Shown one piece after another: positions 36,900 to 45,741 of a DNA stretch of 64,000 nucleotides (position 1 is the first letter of the stretch; each line of letters opens with the position of its first letter). The DNA comes from Verrucomicrobiaceae bacterium. GTDB lineage: Bacteria > Verrucomicrobiota > Verrucomicrobiia > Verrucomicrobiales > Verrucomicrobiaceae. Both the position numbers and the translations under genes were made by a program. The notes beneath the pieces were generated by a model. The model saw only the letters and a program-made list of their open reading frames with translations. It did no database searches and had not been told where the DNA came from. The DNA is taken from the NCBI GenBank assembly GCA_016795485.1, contig JAEUHM010000040.1, positions 124,001 to 188,000 of the forward strand, read 5' to 3'.

Positions 36900-37421
36900 A
36901 TGGCCTCCAAGACCTCCACTTTCACCTCCTGGCTGCTAGCGCTCAGCGCTTGTGTTCTGGCGCTACCTTCCTGCAAAAGCACCAAGTCCCAGCTCCAGAA
37001 TGCCAACGATCCTTATGTGTCCAACAGCGCGGACGGTGGCTTCAATCCTTATCCAGATGGCAGTGGAGCCCAACCCATGGGGAACTATGAGCCAGGGACA
37101 CACATCACCCAATATGGCCAAAACGTACCACCGCCTCCCACTGGATACGAACAAGCCCCAATCACATCCTACGAGCAACCCAAGCCAGTCACCTCTTCCA
37201 GCAGCACCAGTTCATCTTCTAGTAGCAGCTATAAGCCTAAGCCTGCAGTTAAGAAGAAGCCTGCTCCGAAAAAGCCAAGCTACTCGACCTACACCGTGGC
37301 CTCCGGCGACAGTCTTTGGAAGATTGCCTCCAAAAAGAAGACCAGTGTAGCCAAGCTGAAGTCGCTCAACGGACTGAAGAGCGACCTCATCAAGCCCGGT
37401 CAAAAGCTGAAGGTGCCTTAG
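36900..37421 (+). CDS. LysM-domain lipoprotein
   Basis: The 173-residue protein has a lipoprotein signal with lipobox LPSC (lipidation at about C23), an Asn/Pro/Gln-rich stretch, a serine-rich linker (about 11 Ser near residue 105), a Lys/Pro stretch, and a C-terminal LysM repeat ([20 protein letters not shown] to [11 protein letters not shown]). LysM binds peptidoglycan, so the protein would tether a membrane to the cell wall. The open frame begins at 36873, but the ATG at 36900 starts the leader. The acyltransferase-heptosyltransferase gene follows 4 bp downstream, which suggests co-expression of envelope functions. Confidence 0.85.
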   Translation: MASKTSTFTSWLLALSACVLALPSCKSTKSQLQNANDPYVSNSADGGFNPYPDGSGAQPMGNYEPGTHITQYGQNVPPPPTGYEQAPITSYEQPKPVTSSSSTSSSSSSSYKPKPAVKKKPAPKKPSYSTYTVASGDSLWKIASKKKTSVAKLKSLNGLKSDLIKPGQKLKVP

Positions 37422-37425
37422 GCCC

Positions 37426-39408
37426 ATGGGGCGCAAAAACTCGTCACTGCCCGCCACTGTGCTCAAGCGCTGCGGGCAGTACGCAGTCTACCTCGCCGTG
37501 CGGGGACTGGAGTGTGTGCTCTGGGCATTACCGCTGCCCATGGTGGCACTGCTTGGCCGCGCCTTGGGCTGTACTGCCTACTTGGTGGCCCCAAAATATC
37601 GTAAGCTCGCGCATGCTAACCTGCGGATCGCATTCGGGCGCGAGATGTCGCCAAAACAGCGGCGAGCCATCGCCCGGGCGCACTTCAGCTCACTGGGAGG
37701 AAACTTCCTGTGTGGGCTGAAACTGCCACTCATGCCTGAGAGTGCCATCACGAAGCGAGTCAGCATTAGTGGCCTAGAACACTCGACAAAACTAGCCGCT
37801 GAGGGTCGCCCGATCCTATACGCTGTCTGCCATCTGAGCTGCTGGGAACTCCTGACTCAGGTGCCCTCTCTGTTCATTCCGTCTGGCATGAAGCCAGCCA
37901 GCATTTTTCAGGCTTTGGGCAATCCCTATCTCAACAATCACGTGCAGAAACGCCGTGAGCATCTGGGCTATACTCTGTTTGACCGCAAAGATGGTTTCAC
38001 CGGCCCCCTTAAGCTCCTCCGTGGAAGCAATGTGAAGGGTGCCCTCGGTGTTCTGGTAGACCAGCATGCTGGGGATGGGGGCGTCTGGTGCCCATTTTTT
38101 GATCGCCTAGCCTCCACTACACCTCTTCCAGCTCTGATGGCCATCCGCTGTGACACCCCGCTACTGCCCATCACCGTACAGGATGCTGGTCTGGCTCGCT
38201 GGAAGATGACCGTTCATCCGCCCATCGATTCCAAGGAAGCGAAACCGACTCCACAAGGCATCACCGCAGCGCTCAATCTCGTCGTGGAGGCCATCATCCG
38301 TGAAGCACCACACAATTGGTTCTGGGTTCACAATCGCTGGAAGACACCAAAGCCTGATTTTCTACTCTCAGGCTACAAACGCGGTATCACTTTTCCATCG
38401 GGCTATGACCGGATGCGCTTGCAGCCCTTTGAAGTCATTCTGCGCTCTCCGAACTGGCTTGGAGACGCTTGCATGACCTTTCCCGCAGTGCGCGCTATCC
38501 GCCAAGGCAGACCAGACTTGCGTTTGACCGTGCTAACACCATCCAAGCTCGCAGATTTGTGGAAATCACTCGGCATCATTGACGAAATCATCCCCAAAGA
38601 GAGCCATGATGGCGTTCTCAAGGTCGCCCAACGAATCCGTCAAACGAGACGGCACTACGATGCTGGGATTTTGTTCACCAACTCCACGCGCTCGACGCTG
38701 GAGATGTGGCTTGCAGACATCGGTCGACTCTGCGGCTACAAAGGTTCGATCCGCAAATGGATGCTAGGCCAGATCACTCCTGAGCTGAGGAAACCCGGCA
38801 AAAAGCCTGAGCATCACGCCAAGCGATACTTGCGCATCGCCACGAACTGCGGTGCATCCGCAGAGACCGCTGGATTGTTTGCCCCTGAACGAGGTGACTT
38901 AGGCACCGAGAAGATCTTGGGAATCTGTGCCGGTGCCGAGTATGGCCCGGCGAAACGTTGGCCAGCTGACCGTTTTGCCGAAACCATCAAACTCGTCTCC
39001 GCACAATTGCCTGACGCTCGTTGGGAACTCTATGGTGCTCCCGCAGAGAAGGAACTGGGCGAAAAAATGGCCGCGAGCGTGCAGGTGCCTTGCAACAACC
39101 TCGTTGGGAAAACGACTCTCACCGAGTTGATCGCTCATTTGAAGCGCTGCACACTGCTCATCACGAATGACACAGGCACCATGCACTTGGCAGCAGCGCT
39201 CGGCGTACCCACAGTGTCGATTTTTGGTTCCACAGAGCCAGATGCCACGGGCCCACTAGGACAGAATCATACTGTCATCCGCAAAAAGATAGCCTGTAGT
39301 CCTTGTTTTGAGCGGGAGTGTCCGCTCGGCCACTACGAATGTATGACCAGCATCCAATCCACAGAGGTGGCAGCTGCCGCGCTCAAGATGCTTGGCGTTC
39401 AGCCGTAA
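37426..39408 (+). CDS. Fused lipid A acyltransferase (LpxL/HtrB type) and heptosyltransferase (GT9)
   Basis: The 660-residue protein joins two enzymes. Residues 1-310 are a lysophospholipid acyltransferase of the LpxL/HtrB family: a hydrophobic N-terminus, the HX4E motif at H136-E141 (CHLSCWE), and WFWVHNRWK near 298. Residues about 336-660 are a glycosyltransferase family 9 domain like heptosyltransferase II: ILRSPNWLGDACMTFPAVRAI, KRWPADRFAE, and NDTGTMHLAAALGVPTVSIFG, with a CxxC-like pair near the end. The two halves would add a secondary acyl chain to lipid A and heptose to the LPS core. Usually these are separate proteins. No stop or frameshift separates them; the linker is near residue 320 (38383). 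Confidence 0.9.
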   Translation: MGRKNSSLPATVLKRCGQYAVYLAVRGLECVLWALPLPMVALLGRALGCTAYLVAPKYRKLAHANLRIAFGREMSPKQRRAIARAHFSSLGGNFLCGLKLPLMPESAITKRVSISGLEHSTKLAAEGRPILYAVCHLSCWELLTQVPSLFIPSGMKPASIFQALGNPYLNNHVQKRREHLGYTLFDRKDGFTGPLKLLRGSNVKGALGVLVDQHAGDGGVWCPFFDRLASTTPLPALMAIRCDTPLLPITVQDAGLARWKMTVHPPIDSKEAKPTPQGITAALNLVVEAIIREAPHNWFWVHNRWKTPKPDFLLSGYKRGITFPSGYDRMRLQPFEVILRSPNWLGDACMTFPAVRAIRQGRPDLRLTVLTPSKLADLWKSLGIIDEIIPKESHDGVLKVAQRIRQTRRHYDAGILFTNSTRSTLEMWLADIGRLCGYKGSIRKWMLGQITPELRKPGKKPEHHAKRYLRIATNCGASAETAGLFAPERGDLGTEKILGICAGAEYGPAKRWPADRFAETIKLVSAQLPDARWELYGAPAEKELGEKMAASVQVPCNNLVGKTTLTELIAHLKRCTLLITNDTGTMHLAAALGVPTVSIFGSTEPDATGPLGQNHTVIRKKIACSPCFERECPLGHYECMTSIQSTEVAAAALKMLGVQP

Positions 39409-39417
39409 TCGCCGCGA

Positions 39418-41028
39418 CTACTTTGCCTTTCCGCGCTTTCCTTTGCCCTTCGGCTTTGGCTGCTGATCCATTGTCTTGCGAACAAGTGCAGAGAATGAAT
39501 CCGTCTGAGCCTGCCAAGCGGTGGAAAGCTCATCTACCTTCTCAGGCATCTTACTCGCCAGATTGTTCTGCTCAGCACGATCAGTCGTCAAATCATAGAG
39601 TTCCCATGGATCGCCGTCAGCAGCTACGAGCTTCCAATTTCCCACTCGAATGGCGCGGTTACCTTCGTGAAGCCACCAGATGTTGTCGCGTTGGATCTCA
39701 ATGTCTTGGTTGAATGCTTGCAGCAAACTCTTGCCAGGCAGAGGAGGTGCCGTGGCGTCCATCGGCTTCACGCCCGCAAGCTCCAGAGCTGTCGGAACAA
39801 AATCAATCACATGGGCAGGGCTCTGACGCAACTCGCCCTTGGCTTTGATGCCAGCAGGCCAATGAACGACCAGCGGCGTACTAATACCGCCCTCATGCAC
39901 CCACGTTTTGTGCCGCCGATGCGGGGTGTTGCATGCGCTTGAAAAGCCAGGCCCAAGACAAAGATAAGTTTCGGCGCTTCCAGCAGGCGCACTTGGATTG
40001 TGACCACCATCCCGGACCATGATCTCTGCACTGGCACCATTGTCCGAGGCAAAAAAGATCACCGTGTCCTCAAAAGCGTTCATTGCTTTCAATTGCTCAA
40101 TGATCCGCCCAATCTCGACATCCATGCGATCCACCATCGCTGCGTGAATCGCCATTTTCGTCGCCTGAAAGCGACGTTGTTCATCCGTCATACTGTCCCA
40201 CGCAAGTGGCCGATTTACTTCGCCCGTACCCAGCTTCTCTAGCGCCTCGGGAAAGTGATACGGTGGACCGACTTCAGGCTCCAGGGGTGAGAGTGAAGTC
40301 TTGGTGATACCTTCACTCTTCTGCCGCTGATGCCGAGCTTCACGCATCGCTTCCCAGCCCGCCAAATACTTGTCGCGGTACTTCTCGATGTCTTGTGGCA
40401 GCGCATGCAACGGAAAGTGAGGTGCGATGAAAGCGATGTAATGAAAGAAGGGCTTGTCAGCATGATTCGCCGCGTGGTCCTTCAAGCAATCGATCGCATG
40501 ATCCGCCGTGGCTATCGTTGCATAGTAACCTTTCTCGTTCGCTGGTGGCGTAACCGGCACATCGTCAATCGAGTTACCTTTGGAAGTGAAAAAGTTGCCC
40601 TGATTCTTCATGTCCAGGGAGCGGTTAAAGCCACCATCGAGTACTTTCCCGTCGATGTGCCACTTTCCACTGTGATAGCTGCGAAATCCCGCTGCCTTGA
40701 GATGTTCCGGTAACAGATGTGCCCACGACTGACGCACTCCCTGCCCTCCACCTCCGAGTCCCGGCAATGCGTCACGGTGGATTTGCTGTGCATAGTAGCC
40801 GCTCAGCAGCGCACTACGGCTGGGCCAGCACCGCGCCGTGTTGTAGAACTGCGTGAAGCGCAAACCATCACGCGCGAGCCCATCTAGGTTTGGGGTCGCA
40901 ATCTCGCCCCCATAGCATCCCAAGTCCGAGTATCCCAAGTCATCGGCCATGATGAAGACGATATTCGGTTTGTCCGCTGCTGAAAGAACGGGGCTCAGGA
41001 AAAACAGGAATGCGAGAAAACGGCTCAT
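39418..41028 (-). CDS. Exported sulfatase (arylsulfatase A-like)
   Basis: The 536-residue enzyme has a signal peptide (about residues 1-17) and sulfatase hallmarks: IMADDLGYSDLGCYG with D29 and D30, formylglycine precursor C67 in CWPSR, SGYYAQQIH, GKWHIDGK, and FASDNGASAE. The C-terminus is Lys/Gly-rich (PKGKGKRGKAK), as in the first sulfatase of the window. It hydrolyses sulfate esters in the periplasm after activation by a maturase not encoded here. Starting 132 bp from the divergent thioredoxin-like gene, it has its own promoter region, in which I could not name a site. Confidence 0.92.
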   Translation of the reverse strand: MSRFLAFLFFLSPVLSAADKPNIVFIMADDLGYSDLGCYGGEIATPNLDGLARDGLRFTQFYNTARCWPSRSALLSGYYAQQIHRDALPGLGGGGQGVRQSWAHLLPEHLKAAGFRSYHSGKWHIDGKVLDGGFNRSLDMKNQGNFFTSKGNSIDDVPVTPPANEKGYYATIATADHAIDCLKDHAANHADKPFFHYIAFIAPHFPLHALPQDIEKYRDKYLAGWEAMREARHQRQKSEGITKTSLSPLEPEVGPPYHFPEALEKLGTGEVNRPLAWDSMTDEQRRFQATKMAIHAAMVDRMDVEIGRIIEQLKAMNAFEDTVIFFASDNGASAEIMVRDGGHNPSAPAGSAETYLCLGPGFSSACNTPHRRHKTWVHEGGISTPLVVHWPAGIKAKGELRQSPAHVIDFVPTALELAGVKPMDATAPPLPGKSLLQAFNQDIEIQRDNIWWLHEGNRAIRVGNWKLVAADGDPWELYDLTTDRAEQNNLASKMPEKVDELSTAWQAQTDSFSALVRKTMDQQPKPKGKGKRGKAK

Positions 41029-41160
41029 GGTTTGGAACCCTCTGGCAACGCAAAACCGATGTCGAATCTTCCCATCATCAACTCGGACAGCGTCAAGTCT
41101 GGAACAGCAGATGCACCCCGCAGGGTTGAATATTCTTCGGTTTTCTCCATCTTAGATCAC

Positions 41161-41652
41161 ATGAAAACACAGCCACTCTGCTTCGCTCTAGCAATCATGT
41201 TGTTCGCTGCCGATTCCACATTCACCACGGGTCAGGACTCTAAGCTCCCGGATTTGAAACTCTCTGACTTCAAGATTGGCTCCGTTGTCAGCAGACCTGT
41301 GGTAGACCTCAAAAACACGGGTGGGAAGGGTGTTGTGATCGACGCTTGGGGCGTCAATCGCGGTCCCTGCATCGCCCTCTTGCCAGAGATGGAAAAACTC
41401 GCCTCTCGTAACTCCAAGGACACGATCTTTATCGGTGCGGAGTGCCAAGGATCGGAGACAGAAGCTATCATGAAGCTCGTCACAAAAAATCGCCTCTCCT
41501 ACACCATCACCAAAAGTGGAGTGGAAGGGCCGGTTGAGTGGTCGAGCCTACCATACTCTTTTGTTTTCGATCCATCAGGCAATCTCATCTACCACGGCCG
41601 CCCAACGGGGAAGGATTTTGAGAAGGCTGTGCGCCGTGCTGGAAAGCAATAG
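41161..41652 (+). CDS. TlpA/ResA-like thioredoxin-fold protein with a single active-site Cys
   Basis: The 163-residue protein has a signal peptide (about residues 1-22) and a redoxin/TlpA-like domain. In place of the usual WCxxC it has AWGVNRGPC, so only C70 of the active-site pair remains and R67 takes the position of the first Cys. Proteins like this may act as monothiol reductants, haem or copper chaperones, or have lost redox activity. An upstream frame extends to 41032 without features of a leader. It is followed after 4 bp by the PSCyt1/DUF1549 gene, so it probably works with that exported c-type cytochrome protein. Confidence 0.8.
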   Translation: MKTQPLCFALAIMLFAADSTFTTGQDSKLPDLKLSDFKIGSVVSRPVVDLKNTGGKGVVIDAWGVNRGPCIALLPEMEKLASRNSKDTIFIGAECQGSETEAIMKLVTKNRLSYTITKSGVEGPVEWSSLPYSFVFDPSGNLIYHGRPTGKDFEKAVRRAGKQ

Positions 41653-41656
41653 CGGG

Positions 41657-44074
41657 ATGCTAGCGGACGTTGTGAGGTCCGTGTCACGAATCCTCATTGC
41701 ACTGTTCTGCATCAGCTTCTCTGCGGCCGCCGCTCCGATTGACTTCAATCGCGACATTCGGCCTATACTTGGAGAGAACTGCTTACATTGCCATGGCCAA
41801 GATGCCGCGAACCGAAAGGGCGATGTGCGGTTTGACGACGAGAAAGCAGCCCGCAGCGGAAATGCGCTTCAGGATTTGGTGAAGCGCATCTACAGCACCG
41901 ATCCGGATGAAGTGATGCCCACACCGAAGAGCAAACGAAAGCTCTCCGAGTCCCAGAAGGCGCTGCTGAAACGGTGGGTAGCCGAAGGTGCCAAGTGGGG
42001 AAAGCACTGGGCCTTTGAGCCAGTGACTCGTCCGGCTGTTCCTGCTGGGGCAACACACCCTATCGACGCATTTGTGCGTGCGAAACTCAGCGCCAAGGGC
42101 TTGAAGCCAGCCCCCAAGGCAAGTCCTGAAACTCTCGTCCGCAGGCTGAGTCTGGACCTCACAGGCTTGCCACCAGCCGAGTCCAAAACCCAAAATATTA
42201 ACTCAAGAATAGAGGAGTTGTTGGCCAGCCCTCATTTTGGGGAACGCTGGGCCTGGGACTGGCTGGATGCGGCACGCTATGCGGATTCCAACGGGTACCA
42301 GGGCGATCCTGAGCGTACTATGTGGCCATGGCGTGACTGGGTGGTGAAGGCTATCAACGACAACATGCCTTATGACCAGTTCACCATTTGGCAGATTGCA
42401 GGCGACCTGCTCCCTGGTGCCACGCAAGAGCAGAAACTGGCTAGTGGCTTCAATCGCAACCACATGATCAATGGTGAAGGCGGACGCATCGCTGAAGAGA
42501 CCCGCGTGGAGAATGTGATGGATCGCGTGGAGACTACCGGGACTGTCTGGCTTGGCCTAACGTTGCAATGCACGAAGTGTCACGACCACAAGTTTGATCC
42601 GCTCACCATGCGGGACTACTACGGGCTGTATGATGTCTTCAACCAAACGAGTGAAGATGGAAAAGGCCGCAGCGGACAAGCCGCCCCAGCCATGGACATG
42701 AGTACCTCAGCGGAAAAGGAGCGCGTCACGGCTGCATCGCGAAAAATCGAAGCACTCGCGAAAGAGGTAGAGGCTTTTGAGCTGAAAAAGTTCCCGCGAC
42801 CTGCCGGAAAATCTTTAGAAGAGAGTGAAGCCATCAACCTGCCGGGAAACCTCCCCAGTTACATCGCCAAAACACCGCCGGCCAATCGCGTAGTGGATGC
42901 ACTTCTGGAAGCGGTAGGCTACTTTAAGGACAAAGACAGGGCATACACCAAGCTGCTGCAGGGACTGCTCGCCGCTCAGAGAGAAAAGGCCGCTGCGAGC
43001 AACAGCGTGACCCGGGTCATGATCATGGACACCCTGCCGAAGCCGCGGGAGACCTTCATTTTGGACAAGGGGGCGTATGACAAGCCCACCACGGCCAAAG
43101 TGAGTTTTGCAACTCCCGCAGTGCTGCCGCCACTGGCTTCTGACGCGCCGAAGAATCGCCTCGGCCTTGCCCACTGGCTTATCGACAAAAAGAATCCACT
43201 CACTGCGCGAGTCACGGTCAACCGCTTCTGGCAGTCACTGTTTGGAGTGGGTCTTGTGAAGACCGCTGAGGACTTCGGCGTGCAGGGAGAAGTGCCGGTG
43301 CACGTGGAGCTGCTCGACTGGCTAGCCGCAGAGTTCATGGACAGCGGGTGGGACGTAAAAAAGCTGCTGCGTCTCATCGTCACAAGCGAGACCTACCAGC
43401 AGGACAGCCGCATGAATGCAGCGGCGGCAATCGATCCTGAGAACCGGTTGCTAGCACGAGGCCCGCGCTTCCGCATGCCGTCTTGGATGCTGAGGGATCA
43501 GGCACTGGCGTTTGCTGGCCTGCTCAACCCTCTTCTTGGCGGACCATCGGTAAAGCCCTATCAGCCCGAAGGCATCTGGGAAGAGGCCACCTTTGGGAAG
43601 AAAACCTACCAGCAGGACCATGGAGATGCTCTTTACCGCCGCACGCTCTACGTGTTCTGGCGCAGGATCGTGGGACCCACGATGCTCTTCGACAACAGCA
43701 CACGCCAGGTCTGTGCGGTGAAAAGTGCCCGCACTAACACACCGCTGCACGCTCTGGTGACACTGAATGATACGACTTATGTCGAAGCGGCCCGCGTCAT
43801 GGCCGCCAATGTCCTCAAACGCATCAAACCCGATGCGGAACGCCTACAAGTGGCGTTTCATACCGTGACGAATCGCCATCCAACGTTAGCCGAGCAGGAC
43901 GTATTGATCCGCCAACTGGCGGCGCTCAAACAACAGGACCCAGCAGAAGCCAAGCGCCTCATTCAGGTCGGAGAATCAAAAACTGATGGCACTCTTGATG
44001 CCGTTGAGCATGCTGCGTGGACCAGCTTGTGCCTGATGCTCTTCAACCTGGACGAAGTTGTAACGAAGGAATGA
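41657..44074 (+). CDS. PSCyt1/DUF1549/DUF1553 planctomycete-type cytochrome protein
   Basis: The 805-residue exported protein has a signal peptide (about residues 1-26) and a PSCyt1 c-type haem motif C42LHCH46 (IRPILGENCLHCHGQD). A DUF1549 domain spans about residues 130-330 with a second CxxCH (CTKCHDHKFDP), and a DUF1553 domain begins near NRLGLAHWL. The family is common in Planctomycetes and Verrucomicrobia, often next to DUF1501, and may be an oxidoreductase for complex carbohydrates, though no function is proven. It is shorter than many (900-1100 residues). The ATG at 41657, 4 bp after the thioredoxin-like stop, is preferred over 41516. Its end overlaps the next gene by 4 nt (ATGA). Confidence 0.92.
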   Translation: MLADVVRSVSRILIALFCISFSAAAAPIDFNRDIRPILGENCLHCHGQDAANRKGDVRFDDEKAARSGNALQDLVKRIYSTDPDEVMPTPKSKRKLSESQKALLKRWVAEGAKWGKHWAFEPVTRPAVPAGATHPIDAFVRAKLSAKGLKPAPKASPETLVRRLSLDLTGLPPAESKTQNINSRIEELLASPHFGERWAWDWLDAARYADSNGYQGDPERTMWPWRDWVVKAINDNMPYDQFTIWQIAGDLLPGATQEQKLASGFNRNHMINGEGGRIAEETRVENVMDRVETTGTVWLGLTLQCTKCHDHKFDPLTMRDYYGLYDVFNQTSEDGKGRSGQAAPAMDMSTSAEKERVTAASRKIEALAKEVEAFELKKFPRPAGKSLEESEAINLPGNLPSYIAKTPPANRVVDALLEAVGYFKDKDRAYTKLLQGLLAAQREKAAASNSVTRVMIMDTLPKPRETFILDKGAYDKPTTAKVSFATPAVLPPLASDAPKNRLGLAHWLIDKKNPLTARVTVNRFWQSLFGVGLVKTAEDFGVQGEVPVHVELLDWLAAEFMDSGWDVKKLLRLIVTSETYQQDSRMNAAAAIDPENRLLARGPRFRMPSWMLRDQALAFAGLLNPLLGGPSVKPYQPEGIWEEATFGKKTYQQDHGDALYRRTLYVFWRRIVGPTMLFDNSTRQVCAVKSARTNTPLHALVTLNDTTYVEAARVMAANVLKRIKPDAERLQVAFHTVTNRHPTLAEQDVLIRQLAALKQQDPAEAKRLIQVGESKTDGTLDAVEHAAWTSLCLMLFNLDEVVTKE

Positions 44075-45741
44075 ATCGCTTAAATCCATTATTCAAAATT
44101 CTCGCCATCTGCCTCAGCTTCAGCACTTCGGTAAGTGAAGGTGCTTCCGATTTGGAGAACGAAATGTCGTTCTTCGCCGCTCTTCAGGGCAAAATCTTCG
44201 AGTGCTCGTTCACGGCGCTTCCACGTGCACGTTTCACAGCGACTAAGGTCGAGTCACTGGCCGCAGACAACAGCATTGCCGCCACTTACTCGTCCGTCCA
44301 GTGCCTTGAGCCAGGGATTATTCGCGTCTCGTTCAACTCCGGACTCTGGCTCATAGCGTTTACCGATGACCTCAGCGGCTTTGTGATCGGAAACATGACG
44401 TCAATGCATGAGTATGACGCGACTTCACCGGAGTTGATTGCCTTCAAGACCCACCCTGACTGGAAATCGGCTCGGGTCCTGCCTGAGAAGATGGAACTTC
44501 TGGACAGCACCGGTAACCCATTTGCCACCAATCCTGCCATTTACTACACAGACAGGATTCAAGGATTCCTGCTGCCGAACAAGGGCAAGGGAATGCTTGC
44601 GCGAGCTCGGTCCAGGCCCGGTGGATGGTATGCTAGCGGCAATCATTTGGGGACGGGCATACAAGTTGATCGATCCGGCTACTATCGCAGTCTAGTCCGG
44701 TCAAATCTGAGCGGCTTCGATCAGCGCTCAGCACACTTTAACTACTTTCTGCTGCAAGGTGGGGCCGAACCCCTGGCCTCCGCGCAAGAGCAGTATTCTG
44801 CGGTGTTGGTGGAAGAACGTTACGGACCCACCTCCGAGAACGCTGGAAAAGTTTGGAATGAAATGGGCACTCTGCGTGGTTGGGCTCGAAGCTACAAAAA
44901 GGCCCCTCCTCTTCACGCGAAAGCAGTCGAGCATGCGAAAGAGAACTTCCCAAGGGACACCGCAAGACTCCTGCAACTGTCCGTCGATTATGCAGGCAGC
45001 CTCTGCGACTCAGGAGATTTTGCGGGCGCAAAAGCTCAATTGGCCGCGGTCGAATCTCTGCTGCCAAAGGACGGTTCCGATTTCCTGGGTGCCTACACTT
45101 ACTACCGGACGCTGGCAGAAGCAGAGTTTGGTCTTAAAGCCTATTCATCAGCGGCTTCGCACTTCATGACCAATATTCAACGCGCGAGCGAGTCGGGCAG
45201 AAAGTTTTATGGCATGTCGGGCCTATTGGGCATTCTCGCCTGCCAGATCGCACAAAGCGACATCAAAGGAGCCAACGAGACCCTCCAGAAATGCCTCGCA
45301 CTTGATGAAAAAGAGTCCCAAGACACTGGAGGAAAAGACTTTGACCGGTGGGAGCTAGCATTCGCATGCGTGGCTCTCGGCAACTATGAAGCAGCGCTAA
45401 AACATGCAACTACGGCAAACCGAACTGGATGGATCAGTTACGAGGAATACGCCCGTTTAGCTTGCTTGTATCTCTCAGGTCAGAAACAAGAATCAACCCA
45501 ACTCGCAAAGGCTTTCATTGGCAGGTTTGGCAACTTCAATGAAGTCAACATCCGCAGGGATATCGATGCGGTTACAGTTCAGTTTACTCGGACGATGGCA
45601 GATCCAACGGCACCTAATGTTAAGGTGCTTGAGCAAACTTGGGCTGACCAAGTGCAAAGCCTCAGGGATCGCCCACTGAAGAACTACATCTTCGCTCGGG
45701 TGATGGTCGCCGTGTTGGGCAAACTCAAGAGTGGTAGATGA
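44071..45741 (+). CDS. Exported protein with TPR-like C-terminal half, unknown function
   Basis: The 556-residue protein has a signal peptide (about residues 1-25). The first 250 residues are mixed alpha/beta with no family I recognise. From about residue 250 the chain is a series of amphipathic helix pairs with Ala, Leu and Tyr spacing typical of tetratricopeptide repeats, so it probably binds proteins. The start at 44071 overlaps the previous stop (ATGA) and its own stop overlaps the DUF1501 start (ATGA). Insertion of such a gene between DUF1553 and DUF1501 genes, which are usually adjacent, is unusual and suggests it is part of the same complex. Confidence 0.75.
   Translation: MNRLNPLFKILAICLSFSTSVSEGASDLENEMSFFAALQGKIFECSFTALPRARFTATKVESLAADNSIAATYSSVQCLEPGIIRVSFNSGLWLIAFTDDLSGFVIGNMTSMHEYDATSPELIAFKTHPDWKSARVLPEKMELLDSTGNPFATNPAIYYTDRIQGFLLPNKGKGMLARARSRPGGWYASGNHLGTGIQVDRSGYYRSLVRSNLSGFDQRSAHFNYFLLQGGAEPLASAQEQYSAVLVEERYGPTSENAGKVWNEMGTLRGWARSYKKAPPLHAKAVEHAKENFPRDTARLLQLSVDYAGSLCDSGDFAGAKAQLAAVESLLPKDGSDFLGAYTYYRTLAEAEFGLKAYSSAASHFMTNIQRASESGRKFYGMSGLLGILACQIAQSDIKGANETLQKCLALDEKESQDTGGKDFDRWELAFACVALGNYEAALKHATTANRTGWISYEEYARLACLYLSGQKQESTQLAKAFIGRFGNFNEVNIRRDIDAVTVQFTRTMADPTAPNVKVLEQTWADQVQSLRDRPLKNYIFARVMVAVLGKLKSGR

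Noticed and set aside
41516-41656. N-terminal extension of the PSCyt1/DUF1549 protein
   Set aside because: The extra residues lie within the thioredoxin-like gene in another frame; the signal peptide starts at 41657.
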